A stretch of 64,000 nt of DNA from an uncultured Clostridia bacterium (lineage in GTDB: Bacteria > Bacillota > Clostridia > Oscillospirales > Acutalibacteraceae): contig CANRNI010000002.1 of the NCBI GenBank assembly GCA_947631945.1, positions 62,001 through 126,000 on the forward strand. Direction: 5' to 3'. Below, in pieces: positions 53,716 to 62,959 of the stretch (position 1 is the stretch's first letter; every line of letters begins with the position of its first letter). The notes beneath the pieces were generated by a model, which was not told the DNA's origin, made no database searches, and saw nothing but the letters and a program-made list of their open reading frames with translations. Both the position numbers and the translations under genes were made by a program.

Positions 53716-54687
53716 TTAAAACAAAAATTTGTTTGATTTTCTGATTTTTTCTATAACTCTGCACGACATAACAGACATTTCCCTGCAATAATCATAGTAA
53801 TCTGTGTTTTTGCCGTCCGCGAAATTCATAAAAGCCTCAATTTCCTTAGACATTACCTTGTTCTCGTCAATTTCGGGATACAGAGTTTCTATTCTGCCGT
53901 CATTGTAATACTTTTTAACGTCGATAAGCTTTGAAACGGATTTTACCCCAACCGCTCCTTTGTCGCCGAGAATCCTGCTATACGTAAAACCGTTCGCGAA
54001 TTTTGAATACGTTATCGTTACTGTTTTATCACCGTAAATGAATATCAGAGTACCCGCGAAATCCACGCCTTCTTTGGTAAAATCGCAATGGGACACGATA
54101 TCTTCGGGTTCGCCGAAAAGCTCAAGAGCGAAATACACCGCGTAAACGCCTATATCCATAAGACCTCCCGCGCAGCATTCGGGATTAAAAATATTTGGAT
54201 TTTCACCGTTTTTATAAGCGTAATATTTTGACGAAAACTGAGAAAAATCAATGCTTGCCGTTTTTATTTCTCCAATCGTCTTTATCGCGTTCTTTATAAT
54301 GCTAAGACCGTCCGAATGCATTGATTTCATCGCCTCAAGAAAAATAAGATTTTTTTCTTCGGCGATACGGAACAAATCCGAAAGCTGTTCGCTTGTAATA
54401 ACCGCAGGCTTTTCGCAGATAACGTGCTTGCCGGCGATAAGACACAGCTTCGACTGCCCGTAATGACACATATTGGGACTTGCTATGTATACGGCGTCGA
54501 TATTTTTATCGGAAAGCATTTTTTCAAAATCGGAGTAATATACTTTCAAGCCGTGTTTTTCGGAAAAGCTTTTCGCTTTTTCCCCGCTTCTTGAGTAAAC
54601 GGCGTAAATATTAACGCCATGAACATATTCCGACGATTTTATAAAGCTGTCGGTTATCCACGACGTGCCTACTGTACAGATATTCAT
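53716..54687 (-). CDS. Gfo/Idh/MocA-family oxidoreductase
   Basis: 323 residues. Rossmann fold N-terminus (ICTVGTSWITDSFIKSSEYV), the dinucleotide/substrate motif HVICEKPAV with the conserved E-K-P (about 90-98), then a C-terminal alpha/beta domain with MDIGVYAVYFALELFGEPEDI. The family carries out NAD(P)-dependent oxidation, reduction or epimerisation of sugars and inositols. It is the first gene of the operon with the GH106-like hydrolase, so probably acts on the liberated sugar. Confidence 0.88.
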   Translation of the reverse strand: MNICTVGTSWITDSFIKSSEYVHGVNIYAVYSRSGEKAKSFSEKHGLKVYYSDFEKMLSDKNIDAVYIASPNMCHYGQSKLCLIAGKHVICEKPAVITSEQLSDLFRIAEEKNLIFLEAMKSMHSDGLSIIKNAIKTIGEIKTASIDFSQFSSKYYAYKNGENPNIFNPECCAGGLMDIGVYAVYFALELFGEPEDIVSHCDFTKEGVDFAGTLIFIYGDKTVTITYSKFANGFTYSRILGDKGAVGVKSVSKLIDVKKYYNDGRIETLYPEIDENKVMSKEIEAFMNFADGKNTDYYDYCREMSVMSCRVIEKIRKSNKFLF

Positions 54688-54722
54688 AATTTCACCCTGT
54701 GTGTTCTGTTTATTGATATGTA

Positions 54723-54752
54723 ATTATAGCATAAGAAAAAAAATTTTTTCAA
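54723..54752 (-). promoter_or_regulatory. Promoter of the Gfo/Idh-hydrolase operon
   Basis: Minus strand TTGAAA, 18-nt spacer, TATAAT, about 35 nt before the ATG. Confidence 0.6.
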
Positions 54753-54773
54753 TACTTTTTTTGTAAAAAATTA

Positions 54774-54802
54774 TAGACATTTTACAAAAAATGCTTTATA
54801 AT
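54774..54802 (+). promoter_or_regulatory. Promoter of the membrane protein-HAD operon
   Basis: TAGACA, 17-nt spacer, TATAAT, 33 nt before the ATG at 54836; divergent from the previous promoter. Confidence 0.65.
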
Positions 54803-54835
54803 TATTGTGATTCAAAACTGCTAAGAGGTATAAAA

Positions 54836-56212
54836 ATGGTTGCTCTTTATGTTACGTTGTTTCTCGCGTTTTCAGCCGTTTCCGTTTCCTACGGCTGGGG
54901 AATGAGAGGTACTATAATAGGAGGAGAAAAGGGCGCGATGCTCCCGGGTGCTTTTTTAGGCATATCCGTCGCGCTGTTCTCGGGTTCGGATATTCTTTCC
55001 TCCAATCCGTATATTTTGGCGGGCGTCGGCGCGCTCGCAATGTACTGCGGAGGAAATATGACATATGCCGATACGTTGGATCTTTCAATGAAAACAAGTC
55101 CGGCTCCCAATATGAAAAAGGGAATAGTCGCTATTATAATAAAAGGCGGTATATGGTACGGTCTTTTCGGCGGATACGTATCAATGTTCATATCTGTTTT
55201 AAGCGGATTTTACAGCGCTGTAAGCCTTATTGTGTTTTTCGCCTGTCTGCCGGTTTTCGCGTTTGTTTTCTTTAAGATATTCAACACCCCTTTCGACCCC
55301 GAAAAAAATATATTTCCTAAAATATATTTTTCAATATTCCGCAGGGAAACATGGGGCGGACTTTTGGGAATGCTTTTGGAAATAATCATATTCACCGCCG
55401 TAATGCGCGATTGGTCGTCGCTCGCAATGACTTTAGGCACGATTATCACGGGAGGAATAAGCTGGACGCTTTCACAGCTTTTCCAGATAAAAGCGAAGCA
55501 TCCGGGCAAGCACGGAAAACGGGTATTTGATTTAGCGTACAGAAACGGACTTATAGACACATGGAAAATCATGGAATGTACCTTCGGCGCTCTCGGAGGG
55601 CTGGGAACGGCGCTGACATATATTGCCGCAAGACCTCTGTTTAAGGAAAAGCTTGCTCTTATAGACAGGAACGGTTTATCGGGAATGATTTCGGACGGCA
55701 ATTTATCAAAGGTTCTGATTTGCGTTTACGGTGCGCTTCTGCTTGCCGATACGGCTTACTGTTTTATAAAGCCCTCGGAAAGCGAAAGATATAAAAAATA
55801 TATGTCCCTGCATGAAAAAGCCGAATTTGCGCTATATTCCGTAATTCCGATGATAATGTGTTTCTTCGGACTTTTTGATATAACCTCGCTGACGGCCGTA
55901 TGCATCATACAGCTCGTGCTTTTCCAGGAGCTTGCCGAAAAGGGTATTAACGGCAAAAAAATCCCGAGGACGTTTGACGCAGTTCTGATAATTCTTGTGT
56001 TCGCGCTTTTCTTCACGCAATCTTTAACGAAACGCTTTATAGGGCTTGAAACGACAATCTGTCTTTATACGTTCCTGTATGAGATTATTTACTTTGTAAT
56101 ACGTTTCAGGGAGCGGGGAAAGACGGCTATATCCAACAGCGAAAAAACCGTACACGGCTACTTTATAATCTGCTGTCTGTTGATAAATATTTTCACGGCA
56201 GCTATTCTGTAG
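54836..56212 (+). CDS. Polytopic membrane protein of unknown function
   Basis: 458 residues from ATG 54836 (AGAGG 7 nt upstream), with about 10-12 membrane helices. I do not recognise a characterised family. Recurring glycine-rich segments stand out: SYGWGMRGTIIGGEKGAMLPGAFLG near the N-terminus and WGGLLGMLLEIIIF, TLGTIITGGISWTL, GALGGLGTALTY later; such segments can line transport pathways. A cytoplasmic-looking loop FQIKAKHPGKHGKRVFDLAYRNG lies mid-protein. It is 21 bp before a HAD phosphatase gene and divergent from sugar-processing genes, so a sugar or osmolyte transport role is a guess only. Confidence 0.7.
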   Translation: MVALYVTLFLAFSAVSVSYGWGMRGTIIGGEKGAMLPGAFLGISVALFSGSDILSSNPYILAGVGALAMYCGGNMTYADTLDLSMKTSPAPNMKKGIVAIIIKGGIWYGLFGGYVSMFISVLSGFYSAVSLIVFFACLPVFAFVFFKIFNTPFDPEKNIFPKIYFSIFRRETWGGLLGMLLEIIIFTAVMRDWSSLAMTLGTIITGGISWTLSQLFQIKAKHPGKHGKRVFDLAYRNGLIDTWKIMECTFGALGGLGTALTYIAARPLFKEKLALIDRNGLSGMISDGNLSKVLICVYGALLLADTAYCFIKPSESERYKKYMSLHEKAEFALYSVIPMIMCFFGLFDITSLTAVCIIQLVLFQELAEKGINGKKIPRTFDAVLIILVFALFFTQSLTKRFIGLETTICLYTFLYEIIYFVIRFRERGKTAISNSEKTVHGYFIICCLLINIFTAAIL

Positions 56213-56233
56213 CCGATATTTAAAGGAGAAAAA

Positions 56234-57010
56234 ATGTTCAAGAATACCAAATATTTTATAATAGATATGGACGGCACCTTTTACCTCGGTGATAAAATTA
56301 TCCCGGGCGCCTCGGATTTTATAAATCATATAAAAAGCAGGGGAAAGGATTTTTATTTCTTTACAAACAATTCCTCACACGACGCAAGGGAGTGTATGGT
56401 GAAATTAGATAAAATAGGTTTTCCCACGCCCGAAGATAAAATCATAATTTCCTCTCACGTGGCGATTGACTTTATCAAGAGAAACAGAAAAGGAAAAAGC
56501 GTATATCTTCTCGGCAATGAGAATTTCACAAGGGACTGCTTGAAAGCGGGACTTGAGCTTACAAACGAAAACCCCGATATTGTTCTTTTGGGATTTGACA
56601 CCACGCTCACATATGAAAAAATCAACAGGGCCGCGAACCTTTTAGCCGAGGGCAAGGAATACATAGCGACGCACCCCGATAAAAACTGTCCTCTCGCGGA
56701 CGGATTTATGACCGATACCGGCTCTATGATAGAAATGTTTTACGCGTCGGCAGGCAGAAGACCCGATATAATTGTCGGGAAACCTTATTCCTACACGGTC
56801 GATTACGTTACAAACAATCTCGGTTGCGAACGAGACGAAATATGTTTTATAGGCGACAGGCTTGAAACGGATATAGCAATCGGAATGAAAAACGGCACTA
56901 AATCGGCTCTTGTATATTCCGGTGTGACAACTCCCGAAATGTATGAAAAATCGAATATTAAAGCGACCGTTGCCGCCGATAATCTTTATTCTCTTTGCGA
57001 ATATATTTAA
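56234..57010 (+). CDS. HAD-IIA family sugar-phosphatase (NagD-like)
   Basis: 258 residues. Motif I FIIDMDGTFYLGD (nucleophile Asp), motif II FFTNNSSHD, motif III Lys in VGKPYSYTV, motif IV GDRLETDIAIGMKNG, and the IIA cap ILLGFDTTLTYEKINRA. NagD/AraL-type enzymes dephosphorylate small sugar phosphates or nucleotides; the true substrate is not determined by sequence. SD AAAGGAG. Likely co-transcribed with the preceding membrane protein. Confidence 0.9.
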   Translation: MFKNTKYFIIDMDGTFYLGDKIIPGASDFINHIKSRGKDFYFFTNNSSHDARECMVKLDKIGFPTPEDKIIISSHVAIDFIKRNRKGKSVYLLGNENFTRDCLKAGLELTNENPDIVLLGFDTTLTYEKINRAANLLAEGKEYIATHPDKNCPLADGFMTDTGSMIEMFYASAGRRPDIIVGKPYSYTVDYVTNNLGCERDEICFIGDRLETDIAIGMKNGTKSALVYSGVTTPEMYEKSNIKATVAADNLYSLCEYI

Positions 57011-57020
57011 TTTGCACAAT

Positions 57021-57070
57021 AAAACGCGCTGCGATTTGTAGAGTAATGATACTTTACAAGCAGCGCTTTT
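57021..57070 (+). terminator. Terminator after the HAD gene
   Basis: GCGCTGC / GCAGCGC outer stem enclosing TTGTAGAGTA / TACTTTACAA, then TTTT. Confidence 0.75.
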
Positions 57071-57096
57071 AATGTTAAAATATATTATATATGTAA

Positions 57097-57106
57097 TTGT
57101 ATACAA
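57097..57106 (+). promoter_or_regulatory. Palindrome upstream of the alpha-glucosidase gene
   Basis: TTGTATACAA, 27 nt before the ATG. It resembles the operator of GntR-type TreR (TTGTATATACAA) but is 2 bp shorter. A lead only. Confidence 0.3.
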
Positions 57107-57132
57107 ATTATTAACGGAAGGAATTTATTATT

Positions 57133-58818
57133 ATGTCTGAAAATATCAAAAAATGCTGGTATAAGGAAATGGCGGTATACCAAGTCTGGCCGAGAAGCTT
57201 CTGCGACGGCAACGGCGACGGCATAGGCGACCTTAAAGGAATACTTTCAAAGCTCGACTATATCAAAAGTCTCGGAGTGGACGCTATCTGGTTCTCTCCG
57301 CTTTACGTTTCGCCTTTTAAGGACCATGGCTACGATATCGCCGATTATAAGGATATATCGCCCGATTTCGGCACTCTGGACGATTTTAAAGAGGTACTGA
57401 ACGGTGCGCACGAAAGAGGTCTTAAAGTAATTATGGATCTCGTTATAAACCACACCTCCGATAAGCATAAATGGTTCCTTGAAAGTAAAAAGGGCAAGGA
57501 TAATCCTTACCATGATTACTATTTTTGGAGAAAAGGCAGAGCGGGCGGAAAACTGCCCCCGAACGACTGGAAATCAAACTTCGCGGGCAACGCATGGACA
57601 TATGACCCCGATATTGACGAATGGTATTTACATCTTTTCGCCGAGGAACAGCCCGACCTTAATATGGATAACCCTAAGGTACGCGAGGAAATAAAGGATA
57701 TAATGAGATTCTGGCTCGATATGGGCGTAGACGGCTTCCGTGAGGACGTTATCACGTACATTTCAAAGCGCGAGGGACTTCCCGACGGCTTCCCGATTCC
57801 CGTTGCGGCCGGCATGGAGCATTATATGGACGGTCCGCACCTCCATGAATATCTTATGGAATTTAAAAGGGACGTTCTCGATAAATACGACTGCATGACA
57901 GTCGGCGAAGCTCCCATGATGACGCCTAAAAAGGCGCTCAAGCATATAGCCGAAGGACCGGAACAGGCGCTTAACATGATGTTCCACTTCCAGCATATGG
58001 AAGCAGACTGTCTGTTTATAAGCTGGGTAAAATTCCCGTTTAACCTTAAAAAGCTTAAAAAAGTCTACACAGATTGGCAGACTAAGCTCTACGGAAAAGC
58101 ATGGAACGCTCTTTACATAGAAAATCACGACCAGCCGAGAATAATCAACCGTTACGGCAGCCTTGAGTACAGAGTTGAAAGCGCTAAAATGCTCGCTACA
58201 ATGTATATCTGCCAAAGCGGAACGCCGTTTATCTATCAGGGGCAGGAAATCGGTATGACAAACATCGGTCTGCCGTCAATCGACCTTTACGACGATATTT
58301 CAACAAAAAATATATACAATCTCTTCCGTAAGCTCGGCTTTTCCGACAAGACCACAATGAAAACGGCTATGTACGCTTCAAGGGATAACGCGAGAACTCC
58401 CGTACAGTGGACGGCAGGCAAAAACGCAGGCTTTACGGACGCGGAAAAGCCCTGGTTCCATATAAATCCCAATTATAAGGAAATAAACGTTGAAGCGGCG
58501 GAAAAAGACCCCGATTCAATTCTCAATTATTACAGGAAGCTTCTTAAATTCCGTAAAGAAAACGAAATCGTAATTTACGGCCAGTACAAGGAGCATTACC
58601 ATGACAGAGACGATTTGTTCGTATATTCAAGGCACTATAAAGACCAAAGAATGCTCGTTGTCTGCTCGTTCTCCGATAAAGATATGATTTTCAGGGCTCC
58701 CGAAGGCTTCGATTTGTCAAAAGCCGAAATAGCGCTTTGCAACTACAATGAACCTAAAAACAGAGGCAACGGCTGCGTACTCAAGCCCTATGAAGCGAGA
58801 GTTTACTTCTTCAAATAA
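57133..58818 (+). CDS. GH13 alpha-glucosidase (oligo-1,6-glucosidase type)
   Basis: 561 residues, no signal peptide. (beta/alpha)8 barrel with region I DLVINHTSDKHKWF, nucleophile Asp204 in GFREDVI, acid Glu258 in VGEAPM, and the transition-state Asp333 in ENHDQPR. The WPRSFCDGNGDGIGDLKGI start and domain order fit the GH13_31 group that hydrolyses isomaltose, maltose or trehalose-6-phosphate-type substrates in the cytoplasm. First gene of a cluster with an alpha/beta hydrolase and a propeller/toroid protein. SD GGAAGG. Confidence 0.92.
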   Translation: MSENIKKCWYKEMAVYQVWPRSFCDGNGDGIGDLKGILSKLDYIKSLGVDAIWFSPLYVSPFKDHGYDIADYKDISPDFGTLDDFKEVLNGAHERGLKVIMDLVINHTSDKHKWFLESKKGKDNPYHDYYFWRKGRAGGKLPPNDWKSNFAGNAWTYDPDIDEWYLHLFAEEQPDLNMDNPKVREEIKDIMRFWLDMGVDGFREDVITYISKREGLPDGFPIPVAAGMEHYMDGPHLHEYLMEFKRDVLDKYDCMTVGEAPMMTPKKALKHIAEGPEQALNMMFHFQHMEADCLFISWVKFPFNLKKLKKVYTDWQTKLYGKAWNALYIENHDQPRIINRYGSLEYRVESAKMLATMYICQSGTPFIYQGQEIGMTNIGLPSIDLYDDISTKNIYNLFRKLGFSDKTTMKTAMYASRDNARTPVQWTAGKNAGFTDAEKPWFHINPNYKEINVEAAEKDPDSILNYYRKLLKFRKENEIVIYGQYKEHYHDRDDLFVYSRHYKDQRMLVVCSFSDKDMIFRAPEGFDLSKAEIALCNYNEPKNRGNGCVLKPYEARVYFFK

Positions 58819-58830
58819 GGAGGATATTCT

Positions 58831-59772
58831 ATGCCGATAATAAGAACCGAAGCGTTTTTTCACTCGACCGACGGCGAAACAATGAGCCGTACTCTTATAT
58901 GGAGCGACAGCGAAAGAGAACCCGTTTGCGTTTTCCAAATTGCTCACGGACTTACCGACCATATGGACAGATATGACAGATTTGCCCGCTTCCTCGCGGA
59001 AAACGGCTGCGTTGTTTGCGGCAACGACCATATAGGTCACGGCAAATCGGCGGCGTCCATAGATAAGCTGGGCGACTTCGGCAAACCCGATACCGACGTG
59101 CGAATGGTTGACGATATGCACGTTTTGCACAATATAATGAGCAAGAAATATCCGGGACTCCCATATTATCTGTTCGGACACTCCATGGGCTCGTTTCTCG
59201 CGAGGATTTACGCCGCGAATTTCGGATATGAGCTTTCGGGACTTATATTATGCGGAACCGCGCAGGTAAATTCCAAGCTTTCATTTTTGCAGGATTATGC
59301 GCTTGCGTTCGGAGAAATGATAGGACCCGATAAATATTCGTCGAGAGGCAGCGAAGTACTCGGTAAGCTGACTTCAAAATTCTATTACAAGGAAGAAGAC
59401 GAAAACGCTTGGCTTTCCGTCAGCAGGGAAAACAGAGAGGAAGCGGACGCCGACCCGTATTTCGATTTTCCCATAACAAACGCAAGCGCGATGATTGTAG
59501 CAAAGCTCCTTTTTAAATGCTCGTCAGACGAATGTATATCAGCTATTCCGTACGAGCTTCCCGTTTTGCTTGTTTCGGGAGCTAAAGACCCTATCGGATT
59601 TTTCGGCCGAGGAGTTATAAGTCTTTGCGACAAGCTTGAGGAAAACGGCATAAATACCGAAATTCAGCTCTACCCGGGACTGCGGCATGAAATATTAAAC
59701 GAGGACGATTATCAGTATATTTATGACGATATTCTATCCTGGACATACAAAACGTTACAAGGAGATTTTTAA
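58831..59772 (+). CDS. Alpha/beta hydrolase (monoacylglycerol-lipase-like)
   Basis: 313 residues. Serine hydrolase nucleophile GHSMGSFLARIY (about 116-127), an Asp in LLVSGAKDPIGFFG and the His in PGLRHEILNED; SRTLIWSDSEREPVCVFQIAHGLTDHMDRYDRFARFLAENG is the hydrolase_4 start. Substrate unknown; esters or acylated sugars are possible given the neighbours. SD AAGGAGG. Its stop overlaps the start of the next gene by 1 bp. Confidence 0.88.
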   Translation: MPIIRTEAFFHSTDGETMSRTLIWSDSEREPVCVFQIAHGLTDHMDRYDRFARFLAENGCVVCGNDHIGHGKSAASIDKLGDFGKPDTDVRMVDDMHVLHNIMSKKYPGLPYYLFGHSMGSFLARIYAANFGYELSGLILCGTAQVNSKLSFLQDYALAFGEMIGPDKYSSRGSEVLGKLTSKFYYKEEDENAWLSVSRENREEADADPYFDFPITNASAMIVAKLLFKCSSDECISAIPYELPVLLVSGAKDPIGFFGRGVISLCDKLEENGINTEIQLYPGLRHEILNEDDYQYIYDDILSWTYKTLQGDF

Positions 59773-61949
59773 TGAGAAAACCATCACTACGATTCGGGGA
59801 ATTTACACAGCTTGACAAAATTTTTCTTACCGCGGACAACGGTATCGACTGCGAAAAAGTACATTCCGTCGCTTTTTCAGGCGAAAAACTTTATATAGCT
59901 CAGTCCGACTGCGTTTTTGAATATTCAGGCGGAAAGCTGAAAAAACTCGGCTTAAAGGCGTCAAAGCTGTTGCAGAATGATGGTGAACTTTACGCCTGCA
60001 CCGAAAATTCGCTTTATAAATTATCGGGAAATCAGTTTAATAAAACCGCGTCTTTTGACTCCCCTGTCGTTGATATCTCAAAGGGTGCGGACAGTTCATT
60101 TTGGCTTATAACAAAAAAAGACCTTTATCTGAAGAACGATAAGGAGTTTGAAAAAATATGCGAGCTGCCCGAGGATACGGTTTGCCTTGCGGCGATTGAC
60201 AATAAGAGCAAATACGCCGAAACCGTTTATGTAGGCTCAAGTACTGCGGGACTTATGTCATTGAAGGGCAAACGCCGTCACTGGGCGGAGCTTATGCCTG
60301 ACGCTACAGGCGCTTTAAGTATGCATATATCCTGCATAAAAGCCGACTCCATGGGATATTTATGGGTAGGCAGCGACGTGGGAATGAACGTTTACGACGG
60401 CAAAAACTATTGGTTTAACGGCGGCGATATATATTCGATTCCCGAAGGCTCTTTCAATGATATGTTTTTTGCCTCAAACGGCAAAAAATATTTTGCGACC
60501 GATACGGGGCTTATAACATTAATCGAAGGAAAGCTCTCATATTATTCATTCGGCGTATGGCTTCCCCACCCGACCGTTAAAGCTGTTGCCGTTTCCGAAA
60601 AAGGCGTAATCGCGGCGGTTACGCCGAGAGGCATAAGCGTTATAACTCCCATTGTAATGACTCTTGAGCAGAAAGCCGCTAATTACGATAACCTTGCCGA
60701 AAAATATTTTGTAAGAAAAGACGGCTACAGCGTTACGAGAGTGCTGAAAAAGGCCGGCGATATTGAATCGGGTTGGCTGCCGAACAGCGACAACGACGGA
60801 CTTTTCTCAGGTCTTTACTGCGCCAGCCAATGCTTCCGCTACAAGGTAACGGGTGATGAAAAAGCGAGAGAGAACGCGAGACGTTCGCTTTTCGCAATGA
60901 TAAAACTTACGGAAATAACAGGCAAAAGGGGCTTTACCGCAAGGGCTATACGCTACAGCGACGAGGAGAATTTCGGTACGGGAGAAAGAGAAGAATGGCA
61001 TTACTGCGAGGATAATCCCGACTGCGAATGGCTGGGCGAAACATCGAGCGATGAAATGACGGGACACTATTATGCGTACGGGATTTATTACGATTTGTGC
61101 GCAGATGAAAGCGAAAAACAAAAAATCGCAGAAACCGTCAGAAATATAACCGACCATATAATCGAAAACAATTTCCATCTTTCCGACGTTGACGGAATCC
61201 CCACTACATGGGCGAACTGGGAGCCTGCGCTTCTCAATTACGATGACAGATGGTTTTACGAGCGCGGCACTAACTCGCTTGAAATCCTGTCTTTCCTAAA
61301 AACGGCTTACCATATCACAGGTGATGAAAAATACGATAAGATATTCGATATGCTCATAAAAGACCACCACTACGGAATGAACACAATGCAATATAAGGCG
61401 GAGGACGCTCACATTGCCCATATCGACGACCAGCTTGATTTCGCCAATATCTATCCTCTTATAATGTACACCGATAACGAAGCGCATAAAGAGATTTTTA
61501 AAATGGGGCTTACACACCACTGGAGATATGAAAGAGTCGAACGCTCACCGTGGTTCAATATCACTTACGGCGCGCTTACGGGCAACAACTGCGATATAGA
61601 AAACGCCGCTGTAGACCTCTCGGAAATGACGCTTGATCTTATAAGATGGCCCGTTTTCAACAGCTACAGAACAGATATTGTATGGGACGACGAGCAGGAA
61701 AAAATCGGACTTCCGAAACAACTGAAAGAGCCGGTAGAGCATTACTCAAGATATGTAGAGCATTACGATGCGAACCCGTTTGTATGTGATTCCGGCTGCG
61801 AGGAATTTATACAGACAGAAAACAAGCGTTTCAACAGAATGGCGTTCCTCCCGGGAGTTGGAAACGGCGACGGCAAGCATATGATGATGCCTTATATTTA
61901 CCTGCTCCCCTACTGGATGGGAAGATATCACGGCTTGCTTTCGGATTGA
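59772..61949 (+). CDS. Beta-propeller / alpha-helical toroid fusion protein
   Basis: 725 residues, no signal peptide or membrane helix. The first ~300 residues are short repeated blades (VYVGSSTAGLMSLKGKRRHW, LWVGSDVGMNVYDGKNYWF, KYFATDTGLITLIEGKLSYY), similar to the sensor propeller repeats of hybrid two-component systems. From about 320 on, aromatic and acidic residues (GWLPNSDNDGLFSGLYCASQCFRYKVTGDEKARENARRSL, HYYAYGIYYDLC) suggest an (alpha/alpha)6 toroid like those in glycosidases. No catalytic residues can be fixed. Coupled to the alpha/beta hydrolase gene. Confidence 0.65.
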   Translation: MRKPSLRFGEFTQLDKIFLTADNGIDCEKVHSVAFSGEKLYIAQSDCVFEYSGGKLKKLGLKASKLLQNDGELYACTENSLYKLSGNQFNKTASFDSPVVDISKGADSSFWLITKKDLYLKNDKEFEKICELPEDTVCLAAIDNKSKYAETVYVGSSTAGLMSLKGKRRHWAELMPDATGALSMHISCIKADSMGYLWVGSDVGMNVYDGKNYWFNGGDIYSIPEGSFNDMFFASNGKKYFATDTGLITLIEGKLSYYSFGVWLPHPTVKAVAVSEKGVIAAVTPRGISVITPIVMTLEQKAANYDNLAEKYFVRKDGYSVTRVLKKAGDIESGWLPNSDNDGLFSGLYCASQCFRYKVTGDEKARENARRSLFAMIKLTEITGKRGFTARAIRYSDEENFGTGEREEWHYCEDNPDCEWLGETSSDEMTGHYYAYGIYYDLCADESEKQKIAETVRNITDHIIENNFHLSDVDGIPTTWANWEPALLNYDDRWFYERGTNSLEILSFLKTAYHITGDEKYDKIFDMLIKDHHYGMNTMQYKAEDAHIAHIDDQLDFANIYPLIMYTDNEAHKEIFKMGLTHHWRYERVERSPWFNITYGALTGNNCDIENAAVDLSEMTLDLIRWPVFNSYRTDIVWDDEQEKIGLPKQLKEPVEHYSRYVEHYDANPFVCDSGCEEFIQTENKRFNRMAFLPGVGNGDGKHMMMPYIYLLPYWMGRYHGLLSD

Positions 61950-61991
61950 TTCGCGGCATATAAATGAAAGAATATATTTGAGGTGAAAAAA

Positions 61992-62843
61992 ATGTCAACG
62001 GCTTCTTCTTTCTTAAAAATAATAATTTCTTTTGTAACGTCAATAGTTACCATCGTTTCAACGTTTGTCTGTCCTACTCCCGCACCTACTCAAACAGCCG
62101 AAATAACAAGCGAACGCTGCTATTCGGTTGTAGACGCTTATGTAACGGGACAGGGACTTGACAGCGAGGACGGCTATTATTACTCGTCGGGCGCGATATC
62201 GGCTTACAGTATAGGCAGCCTTGCAAAAATCGACATGGAAACCGGCGAAGTTGTAAATAAGAATCTGTTCGCGCTTCCCGATGAATTTAGAAAAAAGGAT
62301 TACGACCATATAGGCGACCTTTCGGTTCAGGACGGAATTATTTACGCTCCCGTTGAAGATGTTGCGGAAAAATATCCGCTCATACTCCTTTACGACGCGG
62401 AAACGCTTGAGTATACCGGCAAATACTATGAGATGGACGCTACGTATCTTACGGACGGTATACCGTGGTGCGCAACGGACGAGAATTATCTCTATACTTC
62501 TCCCATAAATTACCCTACAAAAATAGCGGTATATAATATCAGCGATATGAGCTTTTCTCATACTGTTGACATAACCGAGCCTATTCACAGAGTGCAGGCG
62601 GGCGACTGTTTCGACGGCAAACTATACCTCAACTGTGACAACCGAGAAGGCAAAAAGACAGTTTACGTGCTTGACCTTGAAACAGGCAAGACAAGCTTTT
62701 TGTTTGACAGGAACCTAACAGGCTTCAGCATGGAAGCGGAGGGCTTATGCGTAACAGCCGATGAAAACGGCGAACTTACTTTCCATATTTTCGATTACAA
62801 CAAGCTTTTAACCACCTTTTTAAGAACCTACAAGCTTAAATAA
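61992..62843 (+). CDS. Membrane-anchored or secreted protein with beta-propeller-like domain
   Basis: About 283 residues from ATG 61992 (GAGGTG upstream; a GTG at 61983 is inside that SD). N-terminal hydrophobic segment FLKIIISFVTSIVTIVSTFV, then a Pro/Thr linker and blade-like strands (IDMETGEVVNKNLFALPDEF, LYDAETLEYTGKYYEM, LDLETGKTSFLFDR) as in extracellular sugar-lactonase or quinoprotein-like propellers. No catalytic motif seen. Follows the propeller/toroid gene by 42 bp. Confidence 0.65.
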   Translation: MSTASSFLKIIISFVTSIVTIVSTFVCPTPAPTQTAEITSERCYSVVDAYVTGQGLDSEDGYYYSSGAISAYSIGSLAKIDMETGEVVNKNLFALPDEFRKKDYDHIGDLSVQDGIIYAPVEDVAEKYPLILLYDAETLEYTGKYYEMDATYLTDGIPWCATDENYLYTSPINYPTKIAVYNISDMSFSHTVDITEPIHRVQAGDCFDGKLYLNCDNREGKKTVYVLDLETGKTSFLFDRNLTGFSMEAEGLCVTADENGELTFHIFDYNKLLTTFLRTYKLK

Positions 62844-62920
62844 TCACGACCGGCGCTTTTTTCGGAGTATAACTCCCGCGATGTTTGATGTTTATTGATT
62901 AATCTTTAAAGAATAAAAAA

Positions 62921-62952
62921 CGCCTTTCCGTCATATGCTTTACGGAAAGGTG
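62921..62952 (+). promoter_or_regulatory. Hairpin sequestering the SD of the deacetylase-like gene
   Basis: CGCCTTTCCGT / ACGGAAAGGTG stem with a 10-nt loop; the right arm contains the SD (GGAAAGG), 7 nt before the ATG. Could control translation. On the other strand it resembles a terminator, but no minus-strand gene lies there. Confidence 0.5.
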
Positions 62953-62959
62953 ATTTTAT

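Noticed and set aside
57736-57760. Glu in GFREDVI of the GH13 enzyme as an anomaly
   Set aside because: The position before the nucleophile is variable (often Met) and the catalytic Asp, Glu and Asp are all present.
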